This document shows positions 52,537 through 61,173 of a stretch of 64,000 bases of DNA, piece by piece. The stretch lies in contig NZ_JBFHFC010000005.1 of NCBI RefSeq assembly GCF_041583835.1, forward strand, positions 62,001-126,000, written 5' to 3'. The stretch's first letter is position 1. Each line of letters begins with the position of its first letter. Position numbers and translations under genes: made by a program. The notes below the pieces were generated by a model. That model was not told where the DNA came from. It searched no databases and saw only the letters and a list, made by a program, of their open reading frames with translations. The DNA comes from Thiomicrorhabdus sp041583835. GTDB lineage: Bacteria > Pseudomonadota > Gammaproteobacteria > Thiomicrospirales > Thiomicrospiraceae.

Positions 52537-53112
52537 ATGAAATTTACGAGCAAGGTTGCCGATCTGTTTTGCGAATCCCAAGAGAGAAGGCGGTTCAATA
52601 CAGCGTTGGAAAACAAGTATGAGCGTCTGTATCGTCTGGCCTATGCTTGGAGCCATCATCCTGCATTAGCGCAAGATCTTGTACAGGAAACTATGTTGAA
52701 AGCGTTGGAAAAGCGCAAAGATATTAGCAATTTGGAGCATTTAGACGCTTGGTTGAGTAAGATCATGCGAAATCTGTTTTTGGATAACATGCGTTTCAAT
52801 CGTCGTTGGGAATGGACCGAAGAAGCGGAAATCGATCAGCACTATTCGGTTGAATGCAGCGAGTCGGAAATGATTAAGAAGCAGACGCAAGACGCTTTTT
52901 ATCAAGCGATGGCAAAATTGCCGTTTGACCAGAGAGAGGTCATTGTCTTAGCGGATTTGCAGGGATTCAGTTATCAGGAAATTTCGGATATCACTTCCAC
53001 TCCGATCGGCACGGTAATGAGTCGAATTTCTCGGGGGCGCGAGAAGTTACGATCCTTGTTAGAGAATAGTGATGTGCAAAAGCACAAAGTGGTTCCATTA
53101 CGGAGAAATTGA
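52537..53112 (+). CDS. ECF-type RNA polymerase sigma factor
   Basis: A 191-residue group IV sigma factor. Region 2 reads KYERLYRLAYAWSHHPALAQDLVQETMLKALEK then LDAWLSKIMRNLFLDNMR. Region 4 reads LPFDQREVIVLADLQGFSYQEISDITSTPIGTVMSRISRGREKL. There is no region 3. It would direct RNA polymerase to a small regulon when released from its anti-sigma factor. Its stop overlaps or closely precedes the anti-sigma start (53109 or 53118). It is divergent from the secreted DsrE operon, with a 224-bp shared regulatory region. Confidence 0.93.
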   Translation: MKFTSKVADLFCESQERRRFNTALENKYERLYRLAYAWSHHPALAQDLVQETMLKALEKRKDISNLEHLDAWLSKIMRNLFLDNMRFNRRWEWTEEAEIDQHYSVECSESEMIKKQTQDAFYQAMAKLPFDQREVIVLADLQGFSYQEISDITSTPIGTVMSRISRGREKLRSLLENSDVQKHKVVPLRRN

Positions 53113-53117
53113 AATTA

Positions 53118-53813
53118 ATGGGTAAATCAATTCAAACCTATCAGTTACATGCATACATCGACGGACAACTTTCCAGTGAAGAGTGTTTTGAGGTTGAAGA
53201 GGCAATGCGGCTAGATTCAAAATTACAGGATGAGGTTTGTCATCTTCGTACTCTTAAATCCAAAGTGAAAGAGGCTTATGCGGATATTCCGGTGCCGGAA
53301 AGAAAATCGAGTGCCCCGGTGTCTAAACGAGTTTGGTCGATTCCTAAAACGGCAGCGGCTTCTCTGTTTTTGGGCGTTGTATTGGGTGCCGGAATGCTTA
53401 GTCTGCTGACCGGTCAAAACAGCGGCGAGTCATATCAAACATTGGCGCAAGCAGTACCTCAAGAAGACAAATACATTGTGCATTTGGATTCGGACGACCT
53501 GGTCAAACAGGCGGAAGCTTTGCAGAAGATCGAACAGTTGTTGAAAGAGGGCGGGCCAAAAGTCAAAGTCGATTTCATTTCCAATTATCATGGTGTGAAG
53601 ATGTTCGACGCCGATAACCCGAATCACAAACAACTGGAGAACCTGTTAAGCCATTACGATAATTTAACCTTGTATGCGTGTAAAAGAGCGTTGGAAAGAG
53701 CGTTGGAAAGAGGCGAAAAGGTTAATGTACTTCCAATGGTCAAACACGATAAACCGGCGATCGATGCGGTGGTGGAACGCCTAAACGAGGGTTGGAAATA
53801 CATCAAGATTTGA
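53118..53813 (+). CDS. membrane anti-sigma factor with a periplasmic DsrE-like sensor domain
   Basis: A 231-residue protein directly downstream of the ECF sigma gene. Residues 1-55 form an anti-sigma-type helical domain (LHAYIDGQLSSEECFEVEEAMRLDSKLQ) without the HxxxCxxC zinc motif. One membrane helix spans about 78-98 (AAASLFLGVVLGAGMLSLL). Residues 117-231 form a periplasmic domain like the DsrE-type proteins next door: KYIVHLDSDDL, KVKVDFISNYHGVKMF, LTLYACKRAL with Cys188 where the others have CANTL, and NEGWKYIKI at the end. This suggests a sulfur or thiol-responsive sensor. The frame is open to TTG 53109 (four-base overlap with sigma); GGAGA at 53102 favours ATG 53118. A 12-bp tandem repeat follows Cys188 (53685-53708). 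Confidence 0.82.
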   Translation: MGKSIQTYQLHAYIDGQLSSEECFEVEEAMRLDSKLQDEVCHLRTLKSKVKEAYADIPVPERKSSAPVSKRVWSIPKTAAASLFLGVVLGAGMLSLLTGQNSGESYQTLAQAVPQEDKYIVHLDSDDLVKQAEALQKIEQLLKEGGPKVKVDFISNYHGVKMFDADNPNHKQLENLLSHYDNLTLYACKRALERALERGEKVNVLPMVKHDKPAIDAVVERLNEGWKYIKI

Positions 53814-53817
53814 TTTG

Positions 53818-53843
53818 CGGTTTGAACAAACCGGTTCCTTTTT
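53818..53843 (+). terminator. possible terminator after the anti-sigma gene
   Basis: CGGTTT and AAACCG form a 6-bp stem with a GAAC loop, followed after five bases by TTTTT. The short stem makes this uncertain. Confidence 0.4.
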
Positions 53844-53904
53844 GATATGGATCGATTCGGGGTATACTTAGCGCATGTTTTTTAAAATGAATTAGAAGCT
53901 TTGT

Positions 53905-55221
53905 ATGCTAAATTCCCGGACGCGGTCGACCTCCTCTTTTTTTCTTTCGAGACGTTTTTTTCCGTTGTTTTGGGTGCAGTTTCTAGGCGCGTTTAACGAC
54001 AACCTTTATAAAAATGCGATGGTGATGCTCATCGCTTTCCAGCTCAGTCAATCCGACGAGCAGACCGGTTTATACATCACATTGGCAGCCGGTATCTTCA
54101 TTTTGCCGTTTTTCCTGTTTTCCGCTTTTGCCGGGCAAATTGCCGATCATTTTCCGAAATCCGTTTTGATTCGAAAAATCAAATTAGCCGAAATTTTGAT
54201 TATGGCGACCGGCGTTCTGGGGCTGTTAAGTCTGCAATTGGAGTGGCTTTATGTGTCGCTGTTTTTAATGGGCACGCAGTCGGCTTTTTTCGGGCCGATT
54301 AAGTATTCGATTTTGCCGGAGGTGCTTCAAGAAAATCAATTGTTACGCGGTAACGGTTGGTTTAGCGGCTCTACTTTCATCGCCATTTTATTGGGTACGA
54401 TTGCCGGAGGCAGCGGTGTCGTGATGGAAAACGGCACTGTATGGATATCGTCGGCGGTCATGGGCGTTGCGGTTTTGGGATACGTTGCCAGTCTATTGGT
54501 TCCGGCTACATCCCAACAAACGGCCGATGTTAAGATCGATAAAAACATCTTCCGAAGTACTTGGCAGATCATTCGATCTTGCCGCGAATTTTCCCAGGCG
54601 TTCTCGGCCGTGTTGGCGATTTCGTGGTTCTGGTTCATCGGTGCGGTCCTTCTCAGTCAGATTCCAACCTTTGTTAAATACACTTTTTTTGCCAATGAAG
54701 ATGTGGTGGTGGCGTTTTTGACCATGTTTTCCATTGGTATTGCCGTAGGCGCGGGCCTGGCCGCTAAATTGTCCAAACAACGGGTTAACTTGCAGTATCA
54801 CCCGTGGTTGTTGGTATCGATGTCTTTATTATTGATGCTTAGTGTTTGGGTGGCCGATTCCATTGCGTCACCGACGGTCATTCACGATACGTCCGTTTTG
54901 ATGGGATTGGGTGAGTTTTTAGGGTTGTGGCCTGAAAGCCTGTCTTTGGTGTTTATGTTTGTCTTGGCGGTGGCAGGAGGAGCCTATATTGTGCCCTTAT
55001 ACACCCAGTTGCAGATAAAGACCCCGCAAAACACTCGTGCTAGAATGATCGCCGTTAATAACATCGTCAATGCGTTTTTGATGGTGTTGTCATCGATTTT
55101 AATCATGGTGGGGTATATGTTTGATCTGACGTTACCGATCATGTTGTTGATATTGGCGGTGTTTAATTTGGCGATTGCCGGATTGTTTTACCGCCGATCC
55201 ACGTTGAATGACGGGCTGTAA
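53905..55221 (+). CDS. lplT: MFS-type lysophospholipid transporter (LplT-like)
   Basis: A 438-residue inner-membrane transporter with about twelve membrane segments. The opening FFPLFWVQFLGAFNDNLYKNAMVMLIAF is typical of LplT and the MFS half of related fused proteins. FSAFAGQIADHFPKSVLIRKIK corresponds to the loop 2-3 MFS motif, and AFFGPIKYSILPEVL is also LplT-like. LplT flips lysophospholipids inward so that Aas can re-acylate them. It is followed after 69 bases by an Aas-like gene, which supports the call. Some relatives are described only as MFS transporters. Confidence 0.85.
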   Translation: MLNSRTRSTSSFFLSRRFFPLFWVQFLGAFNDNLYKNAMVMLIAFQLSQSDEQTGLYITLAAGIFILPFFLFSAFAGQIADHFPKSVLIRKIKLAEILIMATGVLGLLSLQLEWLYVSLFLMGTQSAFFGPIKYSILPEVLQENQLLRGNGWFSGSTFIAILLGTIAGGSGVVMENGTVWISSAVMGVAVLGYVASLLVPATSQQTADVKIDKNIFRSTWQIIRSCREFSQAFSAVLAISWFWFIGAVLLSQIPTFVKYTFFANEDVVVAFLTMFSIGIAVGAGLAAKLSKQRVNLQYHPWLLVSMSLLLMLSVWVADSIASPTVIHDTSVLMGLGEFLGLWPESLSLVFMFVLAVAGGAYIVPLYTQLQIKTPQNTRARMIAVNNIVNAFLMVLSSILIMVGYMFDLTLPIMLLILAVFNLAIAGLFYRRSTLNDGL

Positions 55222-55290
55222 AGCCGTTGCGAATAAAAAATAAGATGCGTCGTGGATTGAAGAAGAGTATTGGAAAGTTGAGGAGTCACA

Positions 55291-57453
55291 ATGAAGTGGT
55301 TGGTTAAATCTTTTATTAGGTTGTTGTTTAAAGTTTTCTATCGCGTGGAAGTCAGAGGATTGGAAAACTACCATGCCGTTGATCAGAGTAAACAACCGCT
55401 TTTGATTGTCGCCAACCATGTTTCGTTGTTGGACGGGCCGTTGATCGATTTATTCGTTCCGGGTGAAACGACCTTCATGGTCGGCATGAACCACGCCAAA
55501 AAATGGTACGGCAAGTTTGTGCTGTATTTCGGTAAGTTCTTTACCGTCGATCTGCACAGCCCTTATGCTGCCAAACACATGATCGCCGAATTGAAAAAAG
55601 GCAAGCAGTGCATGATCTTTCCGGAAGGCCGCATTACCACGACCGGCGGTTTAATGAAGGTTTACGAAGGTACGGCCATGGTGGCCGATAAAACCCATGC
55701 GGCGATTCTTCCGGTACATATCCGCGGAGCGGAGTTGAGCAAGTTGTCCTATTTGAACGGCCAGTTCTATGCCTATATCAAACAATTCTGGTTTCCTAAA
55801 ATCACGTTGACTATTTTACCGGCCGAAAACATCAACCCTCCGGCACGTTTAAAGGGTCATAGCCGCCATCACTCCTTAAAGCAGAATATCTATATCTTGA
55901 TGAGAGATCTGGCTTATTACGGTTTGATCGAAGAGAAGAGCCTGTTTAAGACATTAGTTAAGGCGAAGCAGAGTTACCATGCCAACCAGACGTGCGTCGA
56001 AGACATCAACGATCAGTCGTTGAGTCTGAAAAAAATGCTGCTGGCATCGAAAGTTTTAGGTAAACAGCTTCAGAAGGTTTTGGCGGATGAAAAAAGGGTG
56101 GGAGTGATGTTGCCCAACGTTTCCGGCATGCCGGCGACCTTTTTCGCTTTGCAAGCCTACGGTTACGTGCCGGCGATGATCAACTTTACGGCAGGGTTCA
56201 GAGCGATCAAGTCGGCTTGCGATACCGCCGAACTTAAAACCATTATCACGTCGCGTAAATTTGTCGATGCCTTTGGTCTGCAGCCGCTGATTGACGAGAT
56301 GCAGGATAAGGTTCGATTTGTGATTTTGGAAGAGGTGCGAGCAAATATCGGTGTCTTAAACAAATTAGGCGCCTTGTTCAGCCGTACGGCAGCATTGCCG
56401 GGCTATCAAAAAGACGCACATTCCGAGGCGGTGGTGTTATTTACTTCGGGATCGGAAGGGGTTCCGAAAGGGGTCGTGTTGTCGCATCAAAATATCGTCA
56501 GCAATATCGAGCAGATCAGTTCTATGTTGACCCTATTGCCGGGTGAACGGTTGTTTAATGCGTTACCGACATTCCATAGCTTCGGTTTGACGGCGGGTAT
56601 GCTTTGGCCGATTTTGAAGGGCGCCAAAGTGTTTTTATATCCGTCCCCGGTGCACTATGCGCTGGTACCGGAGATGTGTTACCAGACCAATGCGCGTTTG
56701 ATGTTTGGTACCGATACGTTTTTTAACGGCTATGCGCGTAAAGCCAATCCATACGATTTCTATAGCGTCAGGGCGATGGTGGCCGGGGCGGAGCGTTTAC
56801 GCCCCGAAACCCGCCAGCTATATGCCGAAAAATTCCATACGCCGATTTATGAGGGTTACGGCGTTACCGAAACCTCGCCGGTCTTGTCGGTGAACATTCC
56901 GACTTCGTTCAAGAACGGTTCGGTCGGTCAACTGGTTCCGGCTGTCGAATACCGTCTCGAAGAGGTTCCCGGTATTGCCGAAGGCGGACGTTTGCAGGTT
57001 AAAGGGCCTAATATTATGTTGGGTTATTTGATGCCGGATCAACCGGGTGTGCTACAGGCGCCACCGGAGGGTTGGCATGACACCGGCGATATCGTCTCGG
57101 TGGATGAAGACGGTTTTGTGTGGATCAAAGGGCGTGCGAAACGATTTGCCAAGATCGGCGGCGAGATGGTTTCTTTGACCGCAGTTGAAAGTTATATCAA
57201 TCAGTCGAGTCCGAACGGGCATCATGTGGTGGTTGCGGTTCCCGATTCGCGCAGAGGCGAGCAGTTGGTGTTGGTAACCGATGATTGCGAGTTAAGCCGC
57301 AGTACGATTACCGAAGCCGCCAAACAGCAACAGGTTGCCGATATCATGATTCCGAAAACCATTATCCTGGTCGAGTCGATTCCGGTTTCCGGTACCGGTA
57401 AAACCAACTATCCGGAAGTTCAAAAAATCGCCGAGCGCCATTTCGGTTCTTAA
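55291..57453 (+). CDS. aas: bifunctional acyltransferase / acyl-ACP synthetase (Aas)
   Basis: Aas activates a fatty acid with ATP onto ACP and transfers it to lysophospholipid, mainly lysophosphatidylethanolamine. The 720-residue protein joins a PlsC-type acyltransferase domain (catalytic NHVSLLD, His43/Asp48; FPEGRITTTGGLMKVYEG) to an AMP-binding synthetase. The latter has P-loop-like FTSGSEGVPKGV near residue 388, YEGYGVTETSPVLSVN, WHDTGDIVSVDEDGFVWIKGRAKRFAKIGGEMVS and VSGTGKTNYPEV. Ribosome site GAGGAG upstream of the ATG. It pairs with lplT in lysophospholipid recycling, as in E. coli. Confidence 0.93.
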   Translation: MKWLVKSFIRLLFKVFYRVEVRGLENYHAVDQSKQPLLIVANHVSLLDGPLIDLFVPGETTFMVGMNHAKKWYGKFVLYFGKFFTVDLHSPYAAKHMIAELKKGKQCMIFPEGRITTTGGLMKVYEGTAMVADKTHAAILPVHIRGAELSKLSYLNGQFYAYIKQFWFPKITLTILPAENINPPARLKGHSRHHSLKQNIYILMRDLAYYGLIEEKSLFKTLVKAKQSYHANQTCVEDINDQSLSLKKMLLASKVLGKQLQKVLADEKRVGVMLPNVSGMPATFFALQAYGYVPAMINFTAGFRAIKSACDTAELKTIITSRKFVDAFGLQPLIDEMQDKVRFVILEEVRANIGVLNKLGALFSRTAALPGYQKDAHSEAVVLFTSGSEGVPKGVVLSHQNIVSNIEQISSMLTLLPGERLFNALPTFHSFGLTAGMLWPILKGAKVFLYPSPVHYALVPEMCYQTNARLMFGTDTFFNGYARKANPYDFYSVRAMVAGAERLRPETRQLYAEKFHTPIYEGYGVTETSPVLSVNIPTSFKNGSVGQLVPAVEYRLEEVPGIAEGGRLQVKGPNIMLGYLMPDQPGVLQAPPEGWHDTGDIVSVDEDGFVWIKGRAKRFAKIGGEMVSLTAVESYINQSSPNGHHVVVAVPDSRRGEQLVLVTDDCELSRSTITEAAKQQQVADIMIPKTIILVESIPVSGTGKTNYPEVQKIAERHFGS

Positions 57454-57498
57454 AACGGGCACCGGGCACTCGACAAGCAAATTGCGGATGTGGGGGTT

Positions 57499-59202
57499 TT
57501 AACGGGCGTATAGAGCTTTTAATTGGCTCTCTTGTCGGATTGAACCGGATGTTTGTTCCAGCTTCTTCAACGATTCGCAAAGTGCCAGGCGCATGGCGTC
57601 CGTAAATTCACCTTGATTGAACAGGCTGGCTTCCAGTTGTTGAAGTCGGGCGATCAATTCCCGATCATCCAATTCCGCGAAACTTTGAATCCGATGCCGT
57701 TCACGCAGCCACTGTCTTAGGGCGGGGTAGAGTTGTTGCGCTGGCAGTTTGCAAATATCGTCTATTTCCGACCAGACCGGTTCGGTTGGTTTCGAATCGC
57801 TGTCGGTGCTTTCTTTTTCTTTAATTGTGATCGCTTTAATCTGACGTCTGGTTCTTAACCACAGTGCCAGTGTCGCCACCCATAGAAAAGCAAATACGGC
57901 GGTTGATATCTGCCATGGCAGATTGTTTGCGGATTGTTTGACAATCGAATGAGGCGGTACGGTTGTGAGATCGTGTGCCTGCATATCGGCTCCCGGCGTG
58001 GCGGTAGACGTTGCGGTGTCCGCGGCGGGTAAAATTTCAAAGGTTTTACCCGGAATCAGGGTTGTTTCCAGCTTGTCGGTCTGAGTATTCCACCAGTAGA
58101 GCGTCTGCTCCGGCAGGGTTAAGCTGCCCGCTTGGGTAGGAATGATGGCGCGTTTAAGCTGCTTATTACTGATAATGCCGTTTTGTTGTTTATCTTCTTG
58201 GGTGCTGGGTTGATCCGGATAGACTTTGAACCCGCTTTGCGAATCGATTTTTAGGGTCGGCAATTGATTCGCCATCAGCCCGTCGACGTTTAAAGTCAGG
58301 GTTTGGGTTAAAGTATCGCCGACATGAATTGCGCCGTCCGGAAGATTCCACTGTTGGCTAACGCTGACCTTATTGGCCGGTAACCAGGCATTAGTGGATT
58401 TATCCTTAAAGACTTTCGGTTCCGGCTTGACCCGCAAGCTAATCGGGTTAGCCTCTTCTTGAATCTGTTTCAAGTGACTGCCGAGTTGAATTCGCCCGCC
58501 GAATTGAGGGGTGGCGATTTTAAGTTCGCCGCTACTTTGCGGATAGATCGCATAAACCCATTCATAGACGGTATAGGCTTGCCCTTTAATTTGCTTATTG
58601 AAAACCGATTCTTTTTTAAGCGGTTCCACCAACGCATTGCCGAATTCCGGCGGGCGGATATTGCCGGAGATCAAGCGTCCTTGATAGTAGAAGCGCAGGG
58701 TGTAGATGACTTGTCCTTGTACATAGGGCGAGTCGGTACTGACTTTGGCTTCGAAGAAATAGGGTTTTAAATTGCCCTTTTGCAATGATTTTTGCAGCGG
58801 CATAACCGTTAATTTGTATGGTTGGCTAGTCACGTCGCCGACCTTGAAGGGCGGCACGATCAATTCACCGACCTGTTTCGGCAACAGTTGAATCAGCCAG
58901 CGAGTACTGGATTGAAAATCGCCGTTGACCATTTGGATATTATTGCTGCGTTGGGAACCTAATATTTCGAATTGATCCTTGAGTTCATCCAGATTGAGTT
59001 GCCCCAGAGTGCTTTGAAAGTCGGCTGTGACATAGAGATTGATAATATCGCCAAATTCGACCGTCTGGCGGTCCGTTTCCACTGTGAGGGAGTCTGACCA
59101 GGATGAAGTCGAAAAAACGCTGAGAAGGCTAAATATGAGCGCAACAGCGAGTCTTTTTATCGGATCTAGGTGAAATCTTTTTTGGATTAGCATGCTTACC
59201 AT
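57499..59202 (-). CDS. batD: BatD family protein (oxygen tolerance)
   Basis: A 567-residue protein with a signal peptide (LAVALIFSLLSVFSTSSWS before DSLTVET) and a large periplasmic part of repeated beta-sandwich units (QTVEFGDIINLYVTAD; TDSPYVQGQVIYTLRFYYQGRL; VHVGDTLTQTLTLNVDGL). A membrane helix near residue 445 (ISTAVFAFLWVATLALWL) leads to a cytoplasmic helical tail. BatD belongs to the Bacteroides aerotolerance cluster; its molecular role is unclear. Start ATG 59202 overlaps the end of the BatB/C gene by seven bases, showing translational coupling. It is the last gene of the moxR-bat operon. Confidence 0.88.
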   Translation of the reverse strand: MVSMLIQKRFHLDPIKRLAVALIFSLLSVFSTSSWSDSLTVETDRQTVEFGDIINLYVTADFQSTLGQLNLDELKDQFEILGSQRSNNIQMVNGDFQSSTRWLIQLLPKQVGELIVPPFKVGDVTSQPYKLTVMPLQKSLQKGNLKPYFFEAKVSTDSPYVQGQVIYTLRFYYQGRLISGNIRPPEFGNALVEPLKKESVFNKQIKGQAYTVYEWVYAIYPQSSGELKIATPQFGGRIQLGSHLKQIQEEANPISLRVKPEPKVFKDKSTNAWLPANKVSVSQQWNLPDGAIHVGDTLTQTLTLNVDGLMANQLPTLKIDSQSGFKVYPDQPSTQEDKQQNGIISNKQLKRAIIPTQAGSLTLPEQTLYWWNTQTDKLETTLIPGKTFEILPAADTATSTATPGADMQAHDLTTVPPHSIVKQSANNLPWQISTAVFAFLWVATLALWLRTRRQIKAITIKEKESTDSDSKPTEPVWSEIDDICKLPAQQLYPALRQWLRERHRIQSFAELDDRELIARLQQLEASLFNQGEFTDAMRLALCESLKKLEQTSGSIRQESQLKALYAR

Positions 59203-61172
59203 ATCTTTTTCGTTGCCTGTTCACCCGGTTTATCGGGCGCATTGTTTGTTTGGTTCTGGAATTGGTATTCGAATTTGCGTTTCAAAAACAGCCCCGGCTG
59301 ATCGGGAATTTGTTGCAACCAGTTTTCGGTGGCTTGCTGCTGTTCGGTCTTTTTTAACGATTCAGCCGGTTGATTAGGGTCGTTTGATTTGTCCGCCAGC
59401 TCTTGTGCTTGTGACGCTTTTTCCTGTTTTGAATCGGCGGATTCTTTTGCGGTTTTTCCATCCGATTGTTCGCCGTCCGATTGAGACGGTTCTTTTGATT
59501 TTTCTTTATCGGCCGCTGGCGGCTGTTTTTGCTGTTTGGCGGATTGTTTTTGGGTTCCGTCATGCTGTTGATTGTCGCTTTGGCCTTGCGATTGTGCAGT
59601 TTTATCTTGATCCTGTTTGCTTGTAGAACCGTTTTCAGCACGGTTTTGTTCGCCGTTCTTTTTCTGTTGACCCGACGAAGACTGATTAGAAGACGAATTC
59701 GTTTGTTGGTCTTGCGAGTCTTTCGATTTCGACTGTTGCGGCGACTTCATCGATTGATCGGCCGTCTGCTGCTGTTGGTCAAGGATTCGATCCACCAGTT
59801 TGAGGTTGCTCTGCGCGTCCTTCAAGTCGGGTTGTTTTTGCAAAGCCTGTTCATAGGCTTGTTTGGCCTCTTTGAGTTGGCCTTGTTTGGCAAGTGCATT
59901 GCCTAGGTTGTACAGTCCCGACGCACTTGGATCCTTTTTAAACTGTTCGGCGGCTTCTTTGTATTTTCCGTTGCGGTATAGGGTACTGCCTTTCCATTGA
60001 GGGGATTTGAACAGCGATTCCGCCGCTTGGTAATCCTGTTTTTTCCAGGCTTTATACGCTTGCTGGTCGGGTGTTTGGAACACATCGGCAAAGTCGGAAA
60101 GCTTGGTGTCGGCGTAGCTCGGCGGTGAATACAGGCTACCGATCGGCATCAACAGCAACAGACTTAAACTGAACAGCCAGCCACGTCGATAAGCGAGCGC
60201 CAATAACGGCAACATGGCCATAATAACGGCGGTACCGTCGTCTAAACGATGCAAAACTTCTTTGTCTTTTTCATGTTCGGCTTGCTGTTTGGCAAAGGCT
60301 TCCAGTTGGTTTGGCATGAGGCGATCCAAATCGGTTTCGTCGACCGTTAACGGGGTCAGGGCGGCACCGCTTTGACGACTTAATTTTTCCAGTTCCGCAT
60401 ACGGTAGTTTAGGAAGTACGATCGCCCCGTTGTCGTCTTTAAGCAAACCGTAATTCGGGATATTGACTGCGCCGCCGCTTTGCGTGCCGACGGCCAGAAT
60501 GCTCAAGCTATAACCTTTGCTCTGAATCCAGTCCGCAATCGCTTGACGCTGTTCGTTTTCGAGATCGTCGGTTACCCAGACAATGTGCCCCTGAGTGACG
60601 TTGGCGCCTTTAAAAAGAAGGTCGGCTTGCTGCATCGCCAACAACGGCTCGGAACCGTATTTCGGCATCATCATCGGGTTAAGCGTCGGCACCAGCGACA
60701 ACAGGGTTTGGTTGTCTTCCGAAATCGGCGCAATGGTATGTGCCGTGCCTGCATAAGCAACCAGTCCGAATGCGGTTTCCGGGTGCTTTTTCAACAGGTC
60801 GATCAACTTAAAGCGCGCGCGGCTGATGCGGTTGGGTTTAATGTCTTCGGCCAGCATCGAAAGTGAAAGATCGAGCAGGATGACCGTACCCTGGTGGGTT
60901 TTTTCGGCCGGTAGTTTAACCGATTTCAGGCTGGGTCCCGCCAAGGCTAGAATCGCCATGATCCACAAGCATGCCAAACCGATGACCGCCAGACGGTTGG
61001 AACTGAGGCCTTGGGTTTGGTTTTGAGAATTGAGTAGTAATTTATGGAATTTGGGGGCGATGACTTTCTGCCATGCACCTTGCTGGAGTTTGATGTGCCA
61101 GGCTTTCCAAACAAGCCAGACGACCGGAATCAACGCTAGGAACCACCACGGACGTAAAAAGTGAATTTCCAT
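59196..61172 (-). CDS. fused BatB-BatC: VWA protein with TPR and low-complexity tail
   Basis: A 658-residue inner-membrane protein. Residues 1-70 hold two membrane segments, and about 90-280 a von Willebrand A domain with the MIDAS motif VILLDLSLSMLAED. A membrane segment follows near 320-350, then TPR repeats (LYNLGNALAKQGQLKEAKQAYEQALQKQPDLKDAQSNL). A tail of about 180 residues, very rich in Gln, Ser, Lys and Asp (about 465-635), comes next, and a short ordered end PDQPGLFLKRKFEYQF. BatB and BatC are separate in the Bacteroides reference; here they are one reading frame. It starts one base after the batA stop. Confidence 0.9.
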   Translation of the reverse strand: MEIHFLRPWWFLALIPVVWLVWKAWHIKLQQGAWQKVIAPKFHKLLLNSQNQTQGLSSNRLAVIGLACLWIMAILALAGPSLKSVKLPAEKTHQGTVILLDLSLSMLAEDIKPNRISRARFKLIDLLKKHPETAFGLVAYAGTAHTIAPISEDNQTLLSLVPTLNPMMMPKYGSEPLLAMQQADLLFKGANVTQGHIVWVTDDLENEQRQAIADWIQSKGYSLSILAVGTQSGGAVNIPNYGLLKDDNGAIVLPKLPYAELEKLSRQSGAALTPLTVDETDLDRLMPNQLEAFAKQQAEHEKDKEVLHRLDDGTAVIMAMLPLLALAYRRGWLFSLSLLLLMPIGSLYSPPSYADTKLSDFADVFQTPDQQAYKAWKKQDYQAAESLFKSPQWKGSTLYRNGKYKEAAEQFKKDPSASGLYNLGNALAKQGQLKEAKQAYEQALQKQPDLKDAQSNLKLVDRILDQQQQTADQSMKSPQQSKSKDSQDQQTNSSSNQSSSGQQKKNGEQNRAENGSTSKQDQDKTAQSQGQSDNQQHDGTQKQSAKQQKQPPAADKEKSKEPSQSDGEQSDGKTAKESADSKQEKASQAQELADKSNDPNQPAESLKKTEQQQATENWLQQIPDQPGLFLKRKFEYQFQNQTNNAPDKPGEQATKKIW

Positions 61173-61173
61173 T

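Noticed and set aside
59260..59780. Repetitive-looking sequence in the batBC gene, checked as a repeat array
   Set aside because: It is a low-complexity Gln/Ser/Lys coding tail without constant repeat length or spacers.
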